Source: CAZBRS01 sp964494475
GTDB taxonomy: Bacteria > Myxococcota_A > UBA9042 > CAZBRS01
Reading direction: 5' to 3'
DNA length: 11,708 nucleotides
Assembly: GCA_964494475.1 (NCBI GenBank)
Contig: CAZBRS010000100.1
Span: 1 to 11,708, forward strand
Below the pieces are notes generated by a model. The model searched no databases and was not told where the DNA came from. It saw only the letters and a list, made by a program, of their open reading frames with translations. Positions 1 to 7,451 of this stretch are shown one piece after another. A program made the translations under genes and the position numbers. The first letter of the stretch is position 1; each line of letters begins with the position of its first letter.

Positions 1-2619
1 CGGCTCCCGGAGATCCTCTCCGCGGTCCGCGCCGGACGGCACGTGGTCCTCGAGGCGCCTCCGGGTACGGGCAAGACCACGCGGGTCCCGCCGGCCCTGC
101 TCGAGGTCGTCGACCCGAACGCCCCCGACGTGCTCGTGCTCGAGCCCCGGCGCCTGGCGGCCCGCCTGGCCGCGGCGCGCGTGGCGAGGGAGCGGGGAGA
201 GGCGCCCGGCGACACGGTGGGCCACCGGGTGCGCTTCGACGAGGTGGGGGGCGCCGCCACGCGTCTGTGGTACCTGACCGAAGGCGTGTTCCTGCGCCGA
301 CTCCTGTCCGACCCCTTGCTGACCGGCGTCGGGGCGGTCGTCCTCGACGAGTTCCACGAACGCAGCCTCGACGCCGATCTGGCGCTCGGGCTGCTCCGGG
401 GGCTGGCCTGCTCGCGCCGGCCCGATCTGCGGCTGGTGGTCATGTCGGCCACGCTCGACGCGGCGCCCCTCGCGACCTTCCTCGACGCCGCCGTCGTGCG
501 GGTCGAGGCGCGCTTGCACGACGTACGCGTCGAGTACGCCGCACCAGCCCGCGACACCCTGCTCGAGGTGGCGGTGGCGACCGCCGTCGCGCGCCTGCTG
601 GCCGAGGAGCAGGACGGTCACGTGCTGGTCTTCCTGCCCGGCGCCGCTGAGATCCGACGCGCGCTGGCGACGTGCTCCCCGGTGGCCGAACGACACGGCG
701 CGGCCCTGCTGCCGCTGCACGGCGACCTGCCCCTGGCCGAGCAGGCACGGGCCGTGGAGCCTTCGACTCGGCGCAAGGTCATCCTGGCCACCAACGTGGC
801 CGAGACCTCGATCACCATCGACGGGGTGGTCGCCGTCGTCGACAGCGGGCTGGCGCGCGTGGCCCGGATGGCGCCCTGGTCGGGCCTGCGCGCGCTCGCC
901 GTGGCGCCGATCTCGCGCGCCTCGGCGGCGCAACGAGCCGGGCGAGCCGGGCGCACGCGCCCCGGTCGGTGCGTCCGACTCTACGGTCGCTCCGACCACG
1001 ACACCCGGCCCGAACGAGACCTGCCCGAGGTGACCCGCGCCGACCTGTCCGAAGCAATTCTGTTGCTGGCCGGCCTGCGCGACGACGCCCGCCTGGCCGA
1101 GGTCGCCTTCGGCTGGCTCGATCCGCCCACCGAGGTCGCCGTGAACGCCGCCCGAGCGCTGCTCTGGCGCCTTGGGGCCCTCGACGCCGCCGGCCGTGCC
1201 ACCCCGAAGGGCCTCGCGCTCCTGACCTGGCCGCTGCATCCCCGCCTCGCGCGCGTCGTCGAGGAGTCCCTCTCCCGCGGCCTCGCCGAGGCCGGGTGCG
1301 GCCTGGCTGCGCTGCTCTCCGAGCGGGATCCGCGCCGGAGCGCGCGCCGGGGTCTCGGGCCCGCGCGAGCGCCCGAGGCCCGAGGCGACCACGAGGGCGA
1401 GGCGCCCCTCGATCCCCGCCAGGTGCTGGCCGACCTCGACCTGCGGCGCTCCGTCGAGCGCTACGACGCGGGCGCCGTGGCGCTCATCGAGCGCGTGCGC
1501 GACCGGCTTCTGCGTCAGGCGCTCTCCCGCGCAGCGCCTCCCCGCGCGGCGCTTTCCCGCGCGCGACTATCGGGAGCGCGCCCGGCGTGGGCTCCGGGTG
1601 CCCACGCCGACAACAATGACCCGAGAGCTCGTGACGACGAGCTCTCGGCGCTCGTGCTCGCGGGCTACCCGGACCGCGTCGGGCGGGTCCTGCCGGCGGC
1701 CGGCGCCGCTCCTCGCGAGATCTTCCTGCCCGGCGGCGGGCGCCTGCGGGTCTCGGACGCCGCCGGGCTGTCCGAGGGCGACCTGGTGGTCGTGCTCGAC
1801 GCCGACGAGCGCCGCGACGGGCGGCGCGTCACCTCGGTCGCCCGGGCCCTCGTTCCCGTGGACCCCGAGTGGCTGCTCGAGCTCTTCCCCGAGCGGGTGC
1901 TGGACGAACCCACGCTCACCTGGAACGAGGCGAGGGAGCGCGTCGAGGCCAGCACGCGCGTGACGTACGAAGGCCTCGTGCTCGAAGAGCGCCCCTGGCG
2001 CGCCACGCCCCGGGAAATCGAAGCGCGCCTCTATACCGAAGCCGCACGCCTCGGCCCCGCGGCCTTCTGCGAGCGGCCCGCCGACCTCGCGCTCTGGCTC
2101 GGACGGCTGGCCTTCGTGCGCCGCCACCGCCCCGACCTCGACGTGCCAGAGGCGAACGACGCGCTGCTCGACGCCACCCTGCGCGACGCCTGCGCGGGCC
2201 GGCGCTCCTTCGCCGAGGTCCGGCAGGCCGACCTGCCCGGCCTGCTGGCGGCGAGGCTGGGACGCACCGTGGCCGCCGCGCTCGAACGCCTCGCGCCGGC
2301 CTCGCTGCGCCTGCCCGGAGGCCGACGCCTCGCGCTCGACTATCCCCCGGAGGGCGAGCCGAGCGCGTCGTCGCGCCTGCAGGACTTCTTCGGGATGGTC
2401 GACTCTCCGCGCGTGCTCGACGGGCGCGTGCCGATCGTGCTGCACCTGCTGGCGCCGAACGGTCGCGACGTGCAGATTACCACCGACCTGGCCGGGTTCT
2501 GGCAACGCCACTACCCGGCGCTGGCGCACGAACTGCGCCGCCGCTATCCCCGCCACGCCTGGCCCGACGACCCGTTGACGGCGGCGCCGCCAGCGCCGGG
2601 GCGGATCCGCAGCCGATAG
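1..2619 (+). CDS. hrpB: ATP-dependent RNA helicase HrpB-like (5' partial)
   Basis: DEAH-box superfamily 2 helicase of the HrpB type; such proteins couple ATP hydrolysis to nucleic-acid unwinding, but the cellular role of HrpB is poorly defined. The frame is open from base 1, so the GTG at 43 is internal and the true start lies just upstream. Counting from base 1, visible motifs are Walker A GTGKTT (residues 22-27), DEFHER (116-121), SAT (149-151), TNVAETSITIDG, and motif VI QRAGRAGR (311-318). The C-terminus carries the HrpB signature (GRVPIVLHLL, DLAGFWQRHYPAL, RRYPRHAWPDDPLTA). The visible 872 residues slightly exceed the roughly 810-850 usual in the family. The excess is an Ala/Arg/Pro-rich insertion around residues 507-550 with a 15-base tandem repeat. 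The gene ends with TAG. No functional link to its neighbours is apparent. Family assignment is near certain; physiological role is not. Confidence 0.95.
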   Translation, partial: RLPEILSAVRAGRHVVLEAPPGTGKTTRVPPALLEVVDPNAPDVLVLEPRRLAARLAAARVARERGEAPGDTVGHRVRFDEVGGAATRLWYLTEGVFLRRLLSDPLLTGVGAVVLDEFHERSLDADLALGLLRGLACSRRPDLRLVVMSATLDAAPLATFLDAAVVRVEARLHDVRVEYAAPARDTLLEVAVATAVARLLAEEQDGHVLVFLPGAAEIRRALATCSPVAERHGAALLPLHGDLPLAEQARAVEPSTRRKVILATNVAETSITIDGVVAVVDSGLARVARMAPWSGLRALAVAPISRASAAQRAGRAGRTRPGRCVRLYGRSDHDTRPERDLPEVTRADLSEAILLLAGLRDDARLAEVAFGWLDPPTEVAVNAARALLWRLGALDAAGRATPKGLALLTWPLHPRLARVVEESLSRGLAEAGCGLAALLSERDPRRSARRGLGPARAPEARGDHEGEAPLDPRQVLADLDLRRSVERYDAGAVALIERVRDRLLRQALSRAAPPRAALSRARLSGARPAWAPGAHADNNDPRARDDELSALVLAGYPDRVGRVLPAAGAAPREIFLPGGGRLRVSDAAGLSEGDLVVVLDADERRDGRRVTSVARALVPVDPEWLLELFPERVLDEPTLTWNEARERVEASTRVTYEGLVLEERPWRATPREIEARLYTEAARLGPAAFCERPADLALWLGRLAFVRRHRPDLDVPEANDALLDATLRDACAGRRSFAEVRQADLPGLLAARLGRTVAAALERLAPASLRLPGGRRLALDYPPEGEPSASSRLQDFFGMVDSPRVLDGRVPIVLHLLAPNGRDVQITTDLAGFWQRHYPALAHELRRRYPRHAWPDDPLTAAPPAPGRIRSR
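1519..1563 (+). repeat. Three tandem 15-base units inside hrpB
   Basis: Three consecutive 15-base units (1519-1533, 1534-1548, 1549-1563) of the form gcgcTyTCCCgcgcr encode ALSRA, APPRA, ALSRA. A degenerate fourth unit (RLSGA) follows. They form a low-complexity linker between the helicase core and the C-terminal HrpB region and make most of an insertion absent from the E. coli protein as I recall it. Confidence 0.75.
1621..1648. repeat. Perfect 12-base inverted repeat inside hrpB
   Basis: CCGAGAGCTCGT (1621-1632) and ACGAGCTCTCGG (1637-1648) are exact reverse complements separated by GACG. They encode the end of the hrpB insertion (DPRARDDELSA). The sequence could form a stable RNA or DNA hairpin. 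Whether it has a function or is incidental cannot be decided from the sequence. Confidence 0.8.
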
Positions 2620-2625
2620 GTGCTG

Positions 2626-2642
2626 TTGGCAATCTGTGCCAA
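2626..2642. promoter_or_regulatory. Palindrome, possible operator or activator site
   Basis: TTGGCA-N5-TGCCAA is a perfect dyad seven bases after the hrpB stop. No T-run follows, so it is a poor intrinsic terminator. Its centre lies about 130 bases upstream of the predicted sigma-54 transcription start, the usual distance for a site bound by a sigma-54 enhancer-binding protein. That role is inferred from spacing and symmetry only. Confidence 0.4.
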
Positions 2643-2689
2643 GGCCTGGCGACGGCGCTTGCCCTCCAACGAAAAACGGCGGGCCCGAC

Positions 2690-2717
2690 CGTGCAACAAC
2701 CGAGCATTCTCGGCACG
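2690..2717. promoter_or_regulatory. Nested inverted repeat upstream of the sigma-54 promoter
   Basis: An inner hairpin CCGAG-CATT-CTCGG (2700-2713) sits within an outer dyad CGTGC (2690-2694) / GCACG (2713-2717). Together they form a second symmetric element about 60 bases upstream of the predicted transcription start. It may be a protein-binding site or an RNA hairpin belonging to the end of the hrpB transcript. No T-tract follows. Confidence 0.3.
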
Positions 2718-2737
2718 TTGGCGGCCCGCGCCCGACT

Positions 2738-2754
2738 TGGCACGCCACCTGCAT
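2738..2754 (+). promoter_or_regulatory. Sigma-54 (RpoN) -24/-12 promoter
   Basis: TGGCACGCCACCTGCAT matches the sigma-54 consensus TGGCACG-N4-TTGCW with one mismatch (C for the first T of the -12 box). The invariant GG (2739-2740) and GC (2751-2752) are separated by exactly 10 bases, as required. Predicted transcription start is about 2763-2765, in an untranslated stretch just before the assembly gap and upstream of the giant cysteine-rich gene. It implies activator-dependent, ATP-driven expression of that gene. No activator gene is visible in the window. Confidence 0.75.
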
Positions 2755-2779
2755 AAACCCTCGTCGCCCGACCACGACG

Positions 2780-2879
2780 NNNNNNNNNNNNNNNNNNNNN
2801 NNNNNNNNNNNNNNNNNNNNNNNNNNNNNNNNNNNNNNNNNNNNNNNNNNNNNNNNNNNNNNNNNNNNNNNNNNNNNNN
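2780..2879. other. Assembly gap of 100 N
   Basis: Exactly 100 undetermined bases, the conventional placeholder for a gap of unknown size. The flanks share only four bases (GACG), so there is no evidence that the contigs overlap. The N-terminus, signal peptide and possibly more repeat units of the downstream cysteine-rich protein are hidden here. Confidence 0.97.
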
Positions 2880-5800
2880 GACGACACGCCGGTCACCTGG
2901 GACACCCTCGACGACGTCGACAAGGACCCCACGAACCCCGACACCGCGCCCGCCGCCTGTGGGAGCGACCTCGAGTGCGCCGACAAGCTGGGCACGGCGC
3001 CCGCGTGCCGCAAGTGGACGTGCGACGCCGCCGTAGGGTGCGTGCTCGGCGACCTCGAGAACGGCACGTCGTGCGACGACAAGAACGCGTGCACGGCGAA
3101 CGACCGTTGCCTCTCGGCGGCGTGCGTGGGCGACGGCGTGGCGTGCGACGACGGGAACCCCTGCACCGCCGACTCGTGCGAACCGACCACGGGCTGCCAC
3201 AACGTCGTGGCCGATGGCGCCGCCTGCAACGACGGCGACCTGTGCACCCTGAACGACGCCTGCGCGGCCGGCACGTGCACCGGCGCGACCAACCCCGAGT
3301 GCGTGTGCCAGCAGGACGTCGACTGCGCCCAGTTCGACGACGGCGATAAGTGCAACGGCGTCAAGGTGTGCGTGGGCACGACCTGCGTCACCGACTCCGA
3401 TTCGGTCGTCGACTGCTCCGCCGTGGCGACCGCGCCGTGCGAAGACGTGGCCTGCGAGCCCTCCAGTGGAACGTGCAAGAAGTCCGCGAAGGCGAACGGC
3501 GCGCCCTGCACCGACGGCTCGGCCTGCACCTTGAACGACGCCTGCGACGCCGGCCAGTGCCTGGGCACCGCGCTCGCGTGCGACGACGCCAACCCCTGCA
3601 CCGACGACGCGTGCGACCCGGGCGCCGGGTGCGTCTACCTGGCCAACGACGACGCCTGCGACGACGGCGACCTCTGCACCGACGGCGACACGTGCGCCCA
3701 GGGAAGCTGCGACGGCACCCCGAACCCCGCGTGCCAGTGCACGGTCGACGGCGACTGCGCCCCGTACGACGACGGCGATGTCTGCAACGGTATGCTGGCC
3801 TGCAGCGCCGCGGGGCGCTGCGAGGTGAAGCCGGGCTCTCCGGTCACCTGCGATCCCGATCTGGGCGGTCCGTGCGACGAGGTGTTCTGCGAGGCTGCGA
3901 CCGGCGCCTGCAAGGTCAAGGATGCCCTCGACGGCAACGCCTGCGACGACGGCAACGCCTGCACCGAGAACGACGTGTGCGCCACGGGCGTGTGCCTCGG
4001 CGACATCCGCGCCTGCAGCGACGCCAACGCCTGCACCGACGACGCCTGCGTGCCCGCCACCGGCTGCGTCTTCACGCCGAACGACGACCCCTGCGACGAC
4101 GGCAACGCCTGCACCGTGACCGACGCGTGCACCGACGGCGCGTGCGCGGGCACCCCCGAGCCCTCGTGCCAGTGCGACGAGACCGCCGATTGCGCCGACC
4201 TCGAGGACGGCGACCTCTGCAACGGCACCCTGGCGTGCGAGGGCAACCAGTGCGTGGTGGCGCCCGCCACCGTGGTCTCGTGCCCCGCGCAGGCCGGCTG
4301 CACGCAGTTCGAGTGCGTGCCCGAGACCGGCGGCTGCATCGAGAAGACCGCCTCCGACGGCACCGCGTGCAGCGACGGCAACAAGTGCACGCCGGTCGAC
4401 GCCTGCGCGGCCGGCCAGTGCGTGGGCAGCGGCGAAGCCGTGTGCGACGACGGCAACCTGTGCACCGACGACGCCTGCGACCCGGCCACGGGCTGCACGC
4501 ACGGGTACAACAATCTGCCCTGCGGCGACGGCAACGACTGCACCGACAACGACACGTGCACGGCGGGCGCCTGCGTGGGCACGCCGAACCCCGAGTGCGT
4601 GTGCCTGGTCGACGCCGACTGCGCCAAATTCGAAGACGGCGACCTCTGCAACGGCACGCTGGTGTGCGTCGAACACAAGTGCATCGTCGACGGGGCCTCG
4701 GTCGTGACCTGCCCCGCCGACGATCCCGACGGCTGCACGTTCCACCGCTGCATCACCGAGACGGGCGCGTGCGAGCTCCTCCAGATCCCCGACGGCAAGT
4801 CGTGCAGCGACAAGGACGCCTGCACCACCACCGACGTGTGCAAGGGCGGGGCGTGCTCGGCCAGCGGCACGCTCGCGTGCGGCGACAACAACCCGTGCAC
4901 CGACGACGCCTGCGACGCCGTCCTCGGCTGCGTACACAGCTACACGACCGACGCCTGCGACGATCGCGACCCCTGCACCGCGGGCGACACCTGCGCCGCG
5001 GGCGTGTGCCAGCCGGGCGCCACCAACATCTGCCCGCAGACGTGCTCCCCCGCCGAGACCATTGGCTGCGGCGACAGCGTGTTCTGGTCGACCACCGGCC
5101 CCAAGGCCACCAACGACGTGGCCGACTACCCCTGCGCGGTCGCGCCCCAGGCCGGCCCCGAGTACGCCTTCCGCTTCGACGCGCCGTACCCGGGCAAGGT
5201 GCGGGCCTACCTGACCGACGAGGACAGCCTGACCAACCTGTTCGTGCTCGGCAGCGAGGGCAGCGGCGGTTGCAACCCCGAGGCCTGCCAGGAGTGGGAC
5301 TTCTCGAGCGTACAGTTCGACGTGACCGAGGGGCAAGCCTTCTACTTCGTAGTCGACTCGATGGCCATGCCCACGGCCATGGGCTTCTTCACGCTGCACG
5401 TCGAGTGCGTGCCGACCCACGAGCGCGTGTGCAACGACGGCGTCGACGACGACGAGGACGGCCTGACCGACTGCGCCGACACGGCCGACTGCCCGCTGGG
5501 CTCCGAGGCCTGCCCGTCGCCCGACTGCGTGCCCGACTGGACGCTCTACTGCGGCGGCACCGACACCTGGAACAACTATACGACGGGCGCAACAGACGCG
5601 GTCTCGCAGTACACCTGCGCCGCCGGCGACTTCGGGGCCGCCGAGTACGCCTACGCGTTCGTGCCCGAGAACAGCGGCACGGTCACGCTGACCATGACCG
5701 CGAACACGGCCCCCCTCGAGATGTTCGTGCTCAACGGGGGCGCCGGCACGTGCAACGGCCTCAACTGCCTGACCCACGGCGCGGGCACGGTCACCTTCGA

Positions 5801-6374
5801 CGCCACCAAGGGCGAGACCTACTACGTGGTCGTCGACGGCGCCGAGGGCGTGCAGTCGGCCTACACCATCGGCGTGGGCTGCCTGAGCCCCGTCGAGAAC
5901 GCCTGCTACAACAAGTACGACGACGATCAGGACGGCAAGACCGACTGCGCCGACGAAAGCTGCACGGCGGACGCGGCCTGCCAGGCCCAGCCGTGCATCG
6001 TCCAGAAGACGCTGTCGTGCCACGAGGCCGTGGCCGACTCCACGCTGTCGCCGTCGGCGAGCGACCTGATCCTCACCGCCGCCTGCCCCAACGTCATCGG
6101 GCTGCTCGACGGCAGCGAGATGGTGTACCAGTTCATGGCGCCCTACGACGGCACGCTCGACGTGACCCTCACCGCGCCCACGCTGCTGGTCGCAATGGTC
6201 GTGAAGGCCACCGCGAGCGCCTGCGACGTGCTCGCCCCCGGCTCGTGCGTGGCGGCCTCGTACATCGGCTCGACGTTCGAGATGGCGGCCGGCCAGGTCT
6301 ACTACCTGATCGTCGACTCGCGCGCCGACCAGGCGGGGGAGTTCTCGCTCGGCGTGTCCTGCACCGCGCTGTAG
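2880..6374 (+). CDS. Giant secreted Cys-rich CTDC-repeat protein with PPC-like domains (5' partial)
   Basis: The frame is open from the gap edge, so the GTG at 3042 is internal; 1164 residues are visible. Residues 1-140 are a divergent first module. Four regular modules of 143-145 residues follow (starting at 141, 285, 430, 573), each opening with CxCxxDxDC and a DGDxCNG-type motif and containing repeats like CDDGNPCTDDACDPATGC, resembling Dictyostelium CTDC (slime-mould) repeats. Residues from about 722, 883 and 1039 each begin a beta-rich PPC-like domain with motifs such as GQAFYFVVDS, GETYYVVVDG and GQVYYLIVDS. Two Asp-rich loops (852-871, 1011-1028) of the type NxxDDDxDGxTDC separate them and may bind calcium. 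The cysteine density (about 22 per module) implies disulfides and export, although the signal peptide is in the gap. Probable role: surface or extracellular adhesive or structural protein; function unknown. Ends with TAG. Confidence 0.9.
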   Translation, partial: DDTPVTWDTLDDVDKDPTNPDTAPAACGSDLECADKLGTAPACRKWTCDAAVGCVLGDLENGTSCDDKNACTANDRCLSAACVGDGVACDDGNPCTADSCEPTTGCHNVVADGAACNDGDLCTLNDACAAGTCTGATNPECVCQQDVDCAQFDDGDKCNGVKVCVGTTCVTDSDSVVDCSAVATAPCEDVACEPSSGTCKKSAKANGAPCTDGSACTLNDACDAGQCLGTALACDDANPCTDDACDPGAGCVYLANDDACDDGDLCTDGDTCAQGSCDGTPNPACQCTVDGDCAPYDDGDVCNGMLACSAAGRCEVKPGSPVTCDPDLGGPCDEVFCEAATGACKVKDALDGNACDDGNACTENDVCATGVCLGDIRACSDANACTDDACVPATGCVFTPNDDPCDDGNACTVTDACTDGACAGTPEPSCQCDETADCADLEDGDLCNGTLACEGNQCVVAPATVVSCPAQAGCTQFECVPETGGCIEKTASDGTACSDGNKCTPVDACAAGQCVGSGEAVCDDGNLCTDDACDPATGCTHGYNNLPCGDGNDCTDNDTCTAGACVGTPNPECVCLVDADCAKFEDGDLCNGTLVCVEHKCIVDGASVVTCPADDPDGCTFHRCITETGACELLQIPDGKSCSDKDACTTTDVCKGGACSASGTLACGDNNPCTDDACDAVLGCVHSYTTDACDDRDPCTAGDTCAAGVCQPGATNICPQTCSPAETIGCGDSVFWSTTGPKATNDVADYPCAVAPQAGPEYAFRFDAPYPGKVRAYLTDEDSLTNLFVLGSEGSGGCNPEACQEWDFSSVQFDVTEGQAFYFVVDSMAMPTAMGFFTLHVECVPTHERVCNDGVDDDEDGLTDCADTADCPLGSEACPSPDCVPDWTLYCGGTDTWNNYTTGATDAVSQYTCAAGDFGAAEYAYAFVPENSGTVTLTMTANTAPLEMFVLNGGAGTCNGLNCLTHGAGTVTFDATKGETYYVVVDGAEGVQSAYTIGVGCLSPVENACYNKYDDDQDGKTDCADESCTADAACQAQPCIVQKTLSCHEAVADSTLSPSASDLILTAACPNVIGLLDGSEMVYQFMAPYDGTLDVTLTAPTLLVAMVVKATASACDVLAPGSCVAASYIGSTFEMAAGQVYYLIVDSRADQAGEFSLGVSCTAL
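3300..5030 (+). repeat. Four tandem ~432-base coding repeats
   Basis: Units begin at 3300, 3732, 4167 and 4596 and end by 5030, with lengths of 432, 435, 429 and 435 bases, all multiples of three. The element tgcaccgacgacgcstgcg recurs at 3597, 4032, 4461 and 4896 with matching spacing. A more divergent unit occupies 2880-3299. The repeats are coding and preserve cysteine positions, so this is domain duplication, not a mobile or CRISPR repeat. Confidence 0.9.
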
Positions 6375-6389
6375 GTATTTCCGGGTGGC

Positions 6390-6429
6390 GTCGCCGGGTT
6401 GAATCGGCGACAATGCGGCTGCTTCAGCC
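6390..6429 (+). other. Two adjacent hairpins in the 65-base intergenic space
   Basis: GTCGCCG (6390-6396) pairs perfectly with CGGCGAC (6405-6411) around an 8-base loop, 15 bases after the preceding stop. GGCTG (6417-6421) pairs with CAGCC (6425-6429) around CTT and ends directly against the ribosome binding site. There is no T-run, so intrinsic termination is unlikely. They could stabilise the upstream mRNA or tune translation of the next gene. Confidence 0.35.
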
Positions 6430-6435
6430 AGGAGG
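6430..6435 (+). promoter_or_regulatory. Ribosome binding site deciding a GTG start
   Basis: AGGAGG lies four bases before GTG at 6440. The in-frame ATG at 6413 has no Shine-Dalgarno sequence and lies inside the hairpin region, so GTG 6440 is the preferred start. Confidence 0.8.
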
Positions 6436-6439
6436 CCTC

Positions 6440-7420
6440 GTGAGCGCTACAATCACGCTCGATCTCTCGGCCCAGGCGTTGCTGGGCGCCTTCGTGCAAG
6501 AGCTTCACGACTTCATGGCGTCGTTCCCCCTGCGCGCGCCGAACGAGGCCGACTGGGAGCGCTTCCGCCAGAAGCTGACCGAACTGCAGGCCAAGGCCCA
6601 GGCCACGCGCGACGTGCTGCAGGCCCGCCGCGCCTCCCTGGCGCCCAAGCTCGACCGGCTGTCCGAGGACCTCAAGGCGCTGTCGACCGAGTTCACCGAG
6701 CGTCGGCGCGCGCGCATGAAAGAGCTGTCGGCGCAGATCGCGCTGCAATACGAAGATCTGCGCCGCACCATGCAGCTCTTCCCGACCGTCGCGGCCACGC
6801 TCGAACTGCGCAAGCTGAAGCCCGTCAACTACCACCGCAACCTGTTCCACGTGAGCAACGGGCTGGCCGCCGTGGTGGCCGCCGAGGTGCTGCTCCCGCC
6901 CGCAGCGTGCGCCTGGGCCATGGGGGCGTTCTGCGCCCTGGCCATCGTGCTCGAGACGGCGCGCCGCTTCAGCCCGGCGATGAACTCCTTCCTCATGGAT
7001 CGCATCTTCCACAGGGTCTCGCGCCCGCGCGAACGCACCGAGGTCAACTCGGCCTCGTGGTACATCCTGGCCCTTACCCTCGCGTATTTCGTGTTGCCCC
7101 TGCGCGCCGTCGAGGTGGGCGTGCTCGTGCTGGCCTTCGCGGATCCGGCGGCGTCGATCGTGGGCAAGCGCTGGGGCACGCTCAAGCTGTACCGGGAGAA
7201 GAGCTGGCTGGGCACGGCGGCCTTCGCCCTGACCGCCGCGCTCGTGTCGTTCGGCTTCATGGCGCTCGCGCTGCCGGGGACCTCGGTCGCGTGGCGTTTG
7301 GCGGTAGCCGGCACGGCCGCGGTGGTGGGCGCGCTGACCGAGCTCTTCAGCGACAGGCTCGACGACAACTTCACCGTGCTGCTGATGGTCGCCGGGGTGG
7401 TGACCCTGCTGTTCTTCTAG
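6440..7420 (+). CDS. Sec59/Dgk1-like membrane lipid kinase with coiled-coil N-terminus
   Basis: 326 residues from the GTG start. Residues 1-35 are mixed and about 36-118 are a charged, heptad-like helical region (probable coiled coil) with no membrane segment. From residue 127 the protein becomes a polytopic membrane protein of about seven helices resembling the dolichol kinase / CTP-dependent diacylglycerol kinase family (COG0170): NYHRNLFHVSNG with conserved-type Arg133 and His137, FADPAASIVGKRWG with Asp235, KSWLG, and a C-terminal TELFSDRLDDNFT with Asp309-Asn310. Family members phosphorylate dolichol, phytol or diacylglycerol, usually with CTP. The substrate here cannot be told. The N-terminal extension is unusual compared with the typical ~200-residue bacterial members. 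The gene probably forms a unit with the membrane gene 31 bases downstream. The alternative start ATG 6413 would add nine residues. Confidence 0.8.
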   Translation: MSATITLDLSAQALLGAFVQELHDFMASFPLRAPNEADWERFRQKLTELQAKAQATRDVLQARRASLAPKLDRLSEDLKALSTEFTERRRARMKELSAQIALQYEDLRRTMQLFPTVAATLELRKLKPVNYHRNLFHVSNGLAAVVAAEVLLPPAACAWAMGAFCALAIVLETARRFSPAMNSFLMDRIFHRVSRPRERTEVNSASWYILALTLAYFVLPLRAVEVGVLVLAFADPAASIVGKRWGTLKLYREKSWLGTAAFALTAALVSFGFMALALPGTSVAWRLAVAGTAAVVGALTELFSDRLDDNFTVLLMVAGVVTLLFF

Positions 7421-7451
7421 CCCTCGGAACCCCTCGCCCGGGGCGACGGAC

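Larger units (their letters stand above)
2620..2779. other. Intergenic regulatory region before the gap
   Basis: This 160-base stretch is less GC-rich than its surroundings. It contains two dyads and the sigma-54 promoter listed separately. I see no credible coding sequence or tRNA. The start codon and signal peptide of the downstream gene should lie between about 2765 and 2880, mostly within the N run. Confidence 0.7.

Noticed and set aside
2711..2726. Second sigma-54-like element (TCGGCACGTTGGCGGC)
   Set aside because: It keeps GG-N10-GC but lacks the consensus T before GG and the TTGC of the -12 box; the element at 2738 is far better.
1567..2775. 402-codon frame on the - strand under hrpB
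   Set aside because: It overlaps conserved HrpB C-terminal sequence, has no recognisable motif and is a composition shadow.
2620..2779. Possible tRNA or small RNA in the hrpB downstream region because of several short stems
   Set aside because: No cloverleaf, no T-loop consensus and no terminator; the stems are better explained as operator-like dyads.
2771..2890. Four-base overlap GACG at the flanks of the first gap
   Set aside because: Too short to mean anything; unlike the second gap it gives no support for merging the contigs.
3300..5030. Regular repeats considered as CRISPR or mobile element
   Set aside because: The period is about 432 bases, always a multiple of three, with conserved amino-acid pattern; there are no spacers, terminal repeats or transposase.
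3350..6412. Second + strand frame open through the whole repeat gene and continuous with the lipid kinase
   Set aside because: The translation is Arg-rich and featureless before 6440; real protein character begins only at the GTG with AGGAGG. Absence of stops reflects GC bias.
2544..6413. Very long open frame on the - strand opposite the giant Cys-rich gene
   Set aside because: It crosses the N run and hrpB's end. Its Ala/Val/Gly/Arg-rich sequence is what antisense of TGC/GAC-rich GC-biased codons gives. The + strand frame has organised cysteine repeats and recognisable domains.
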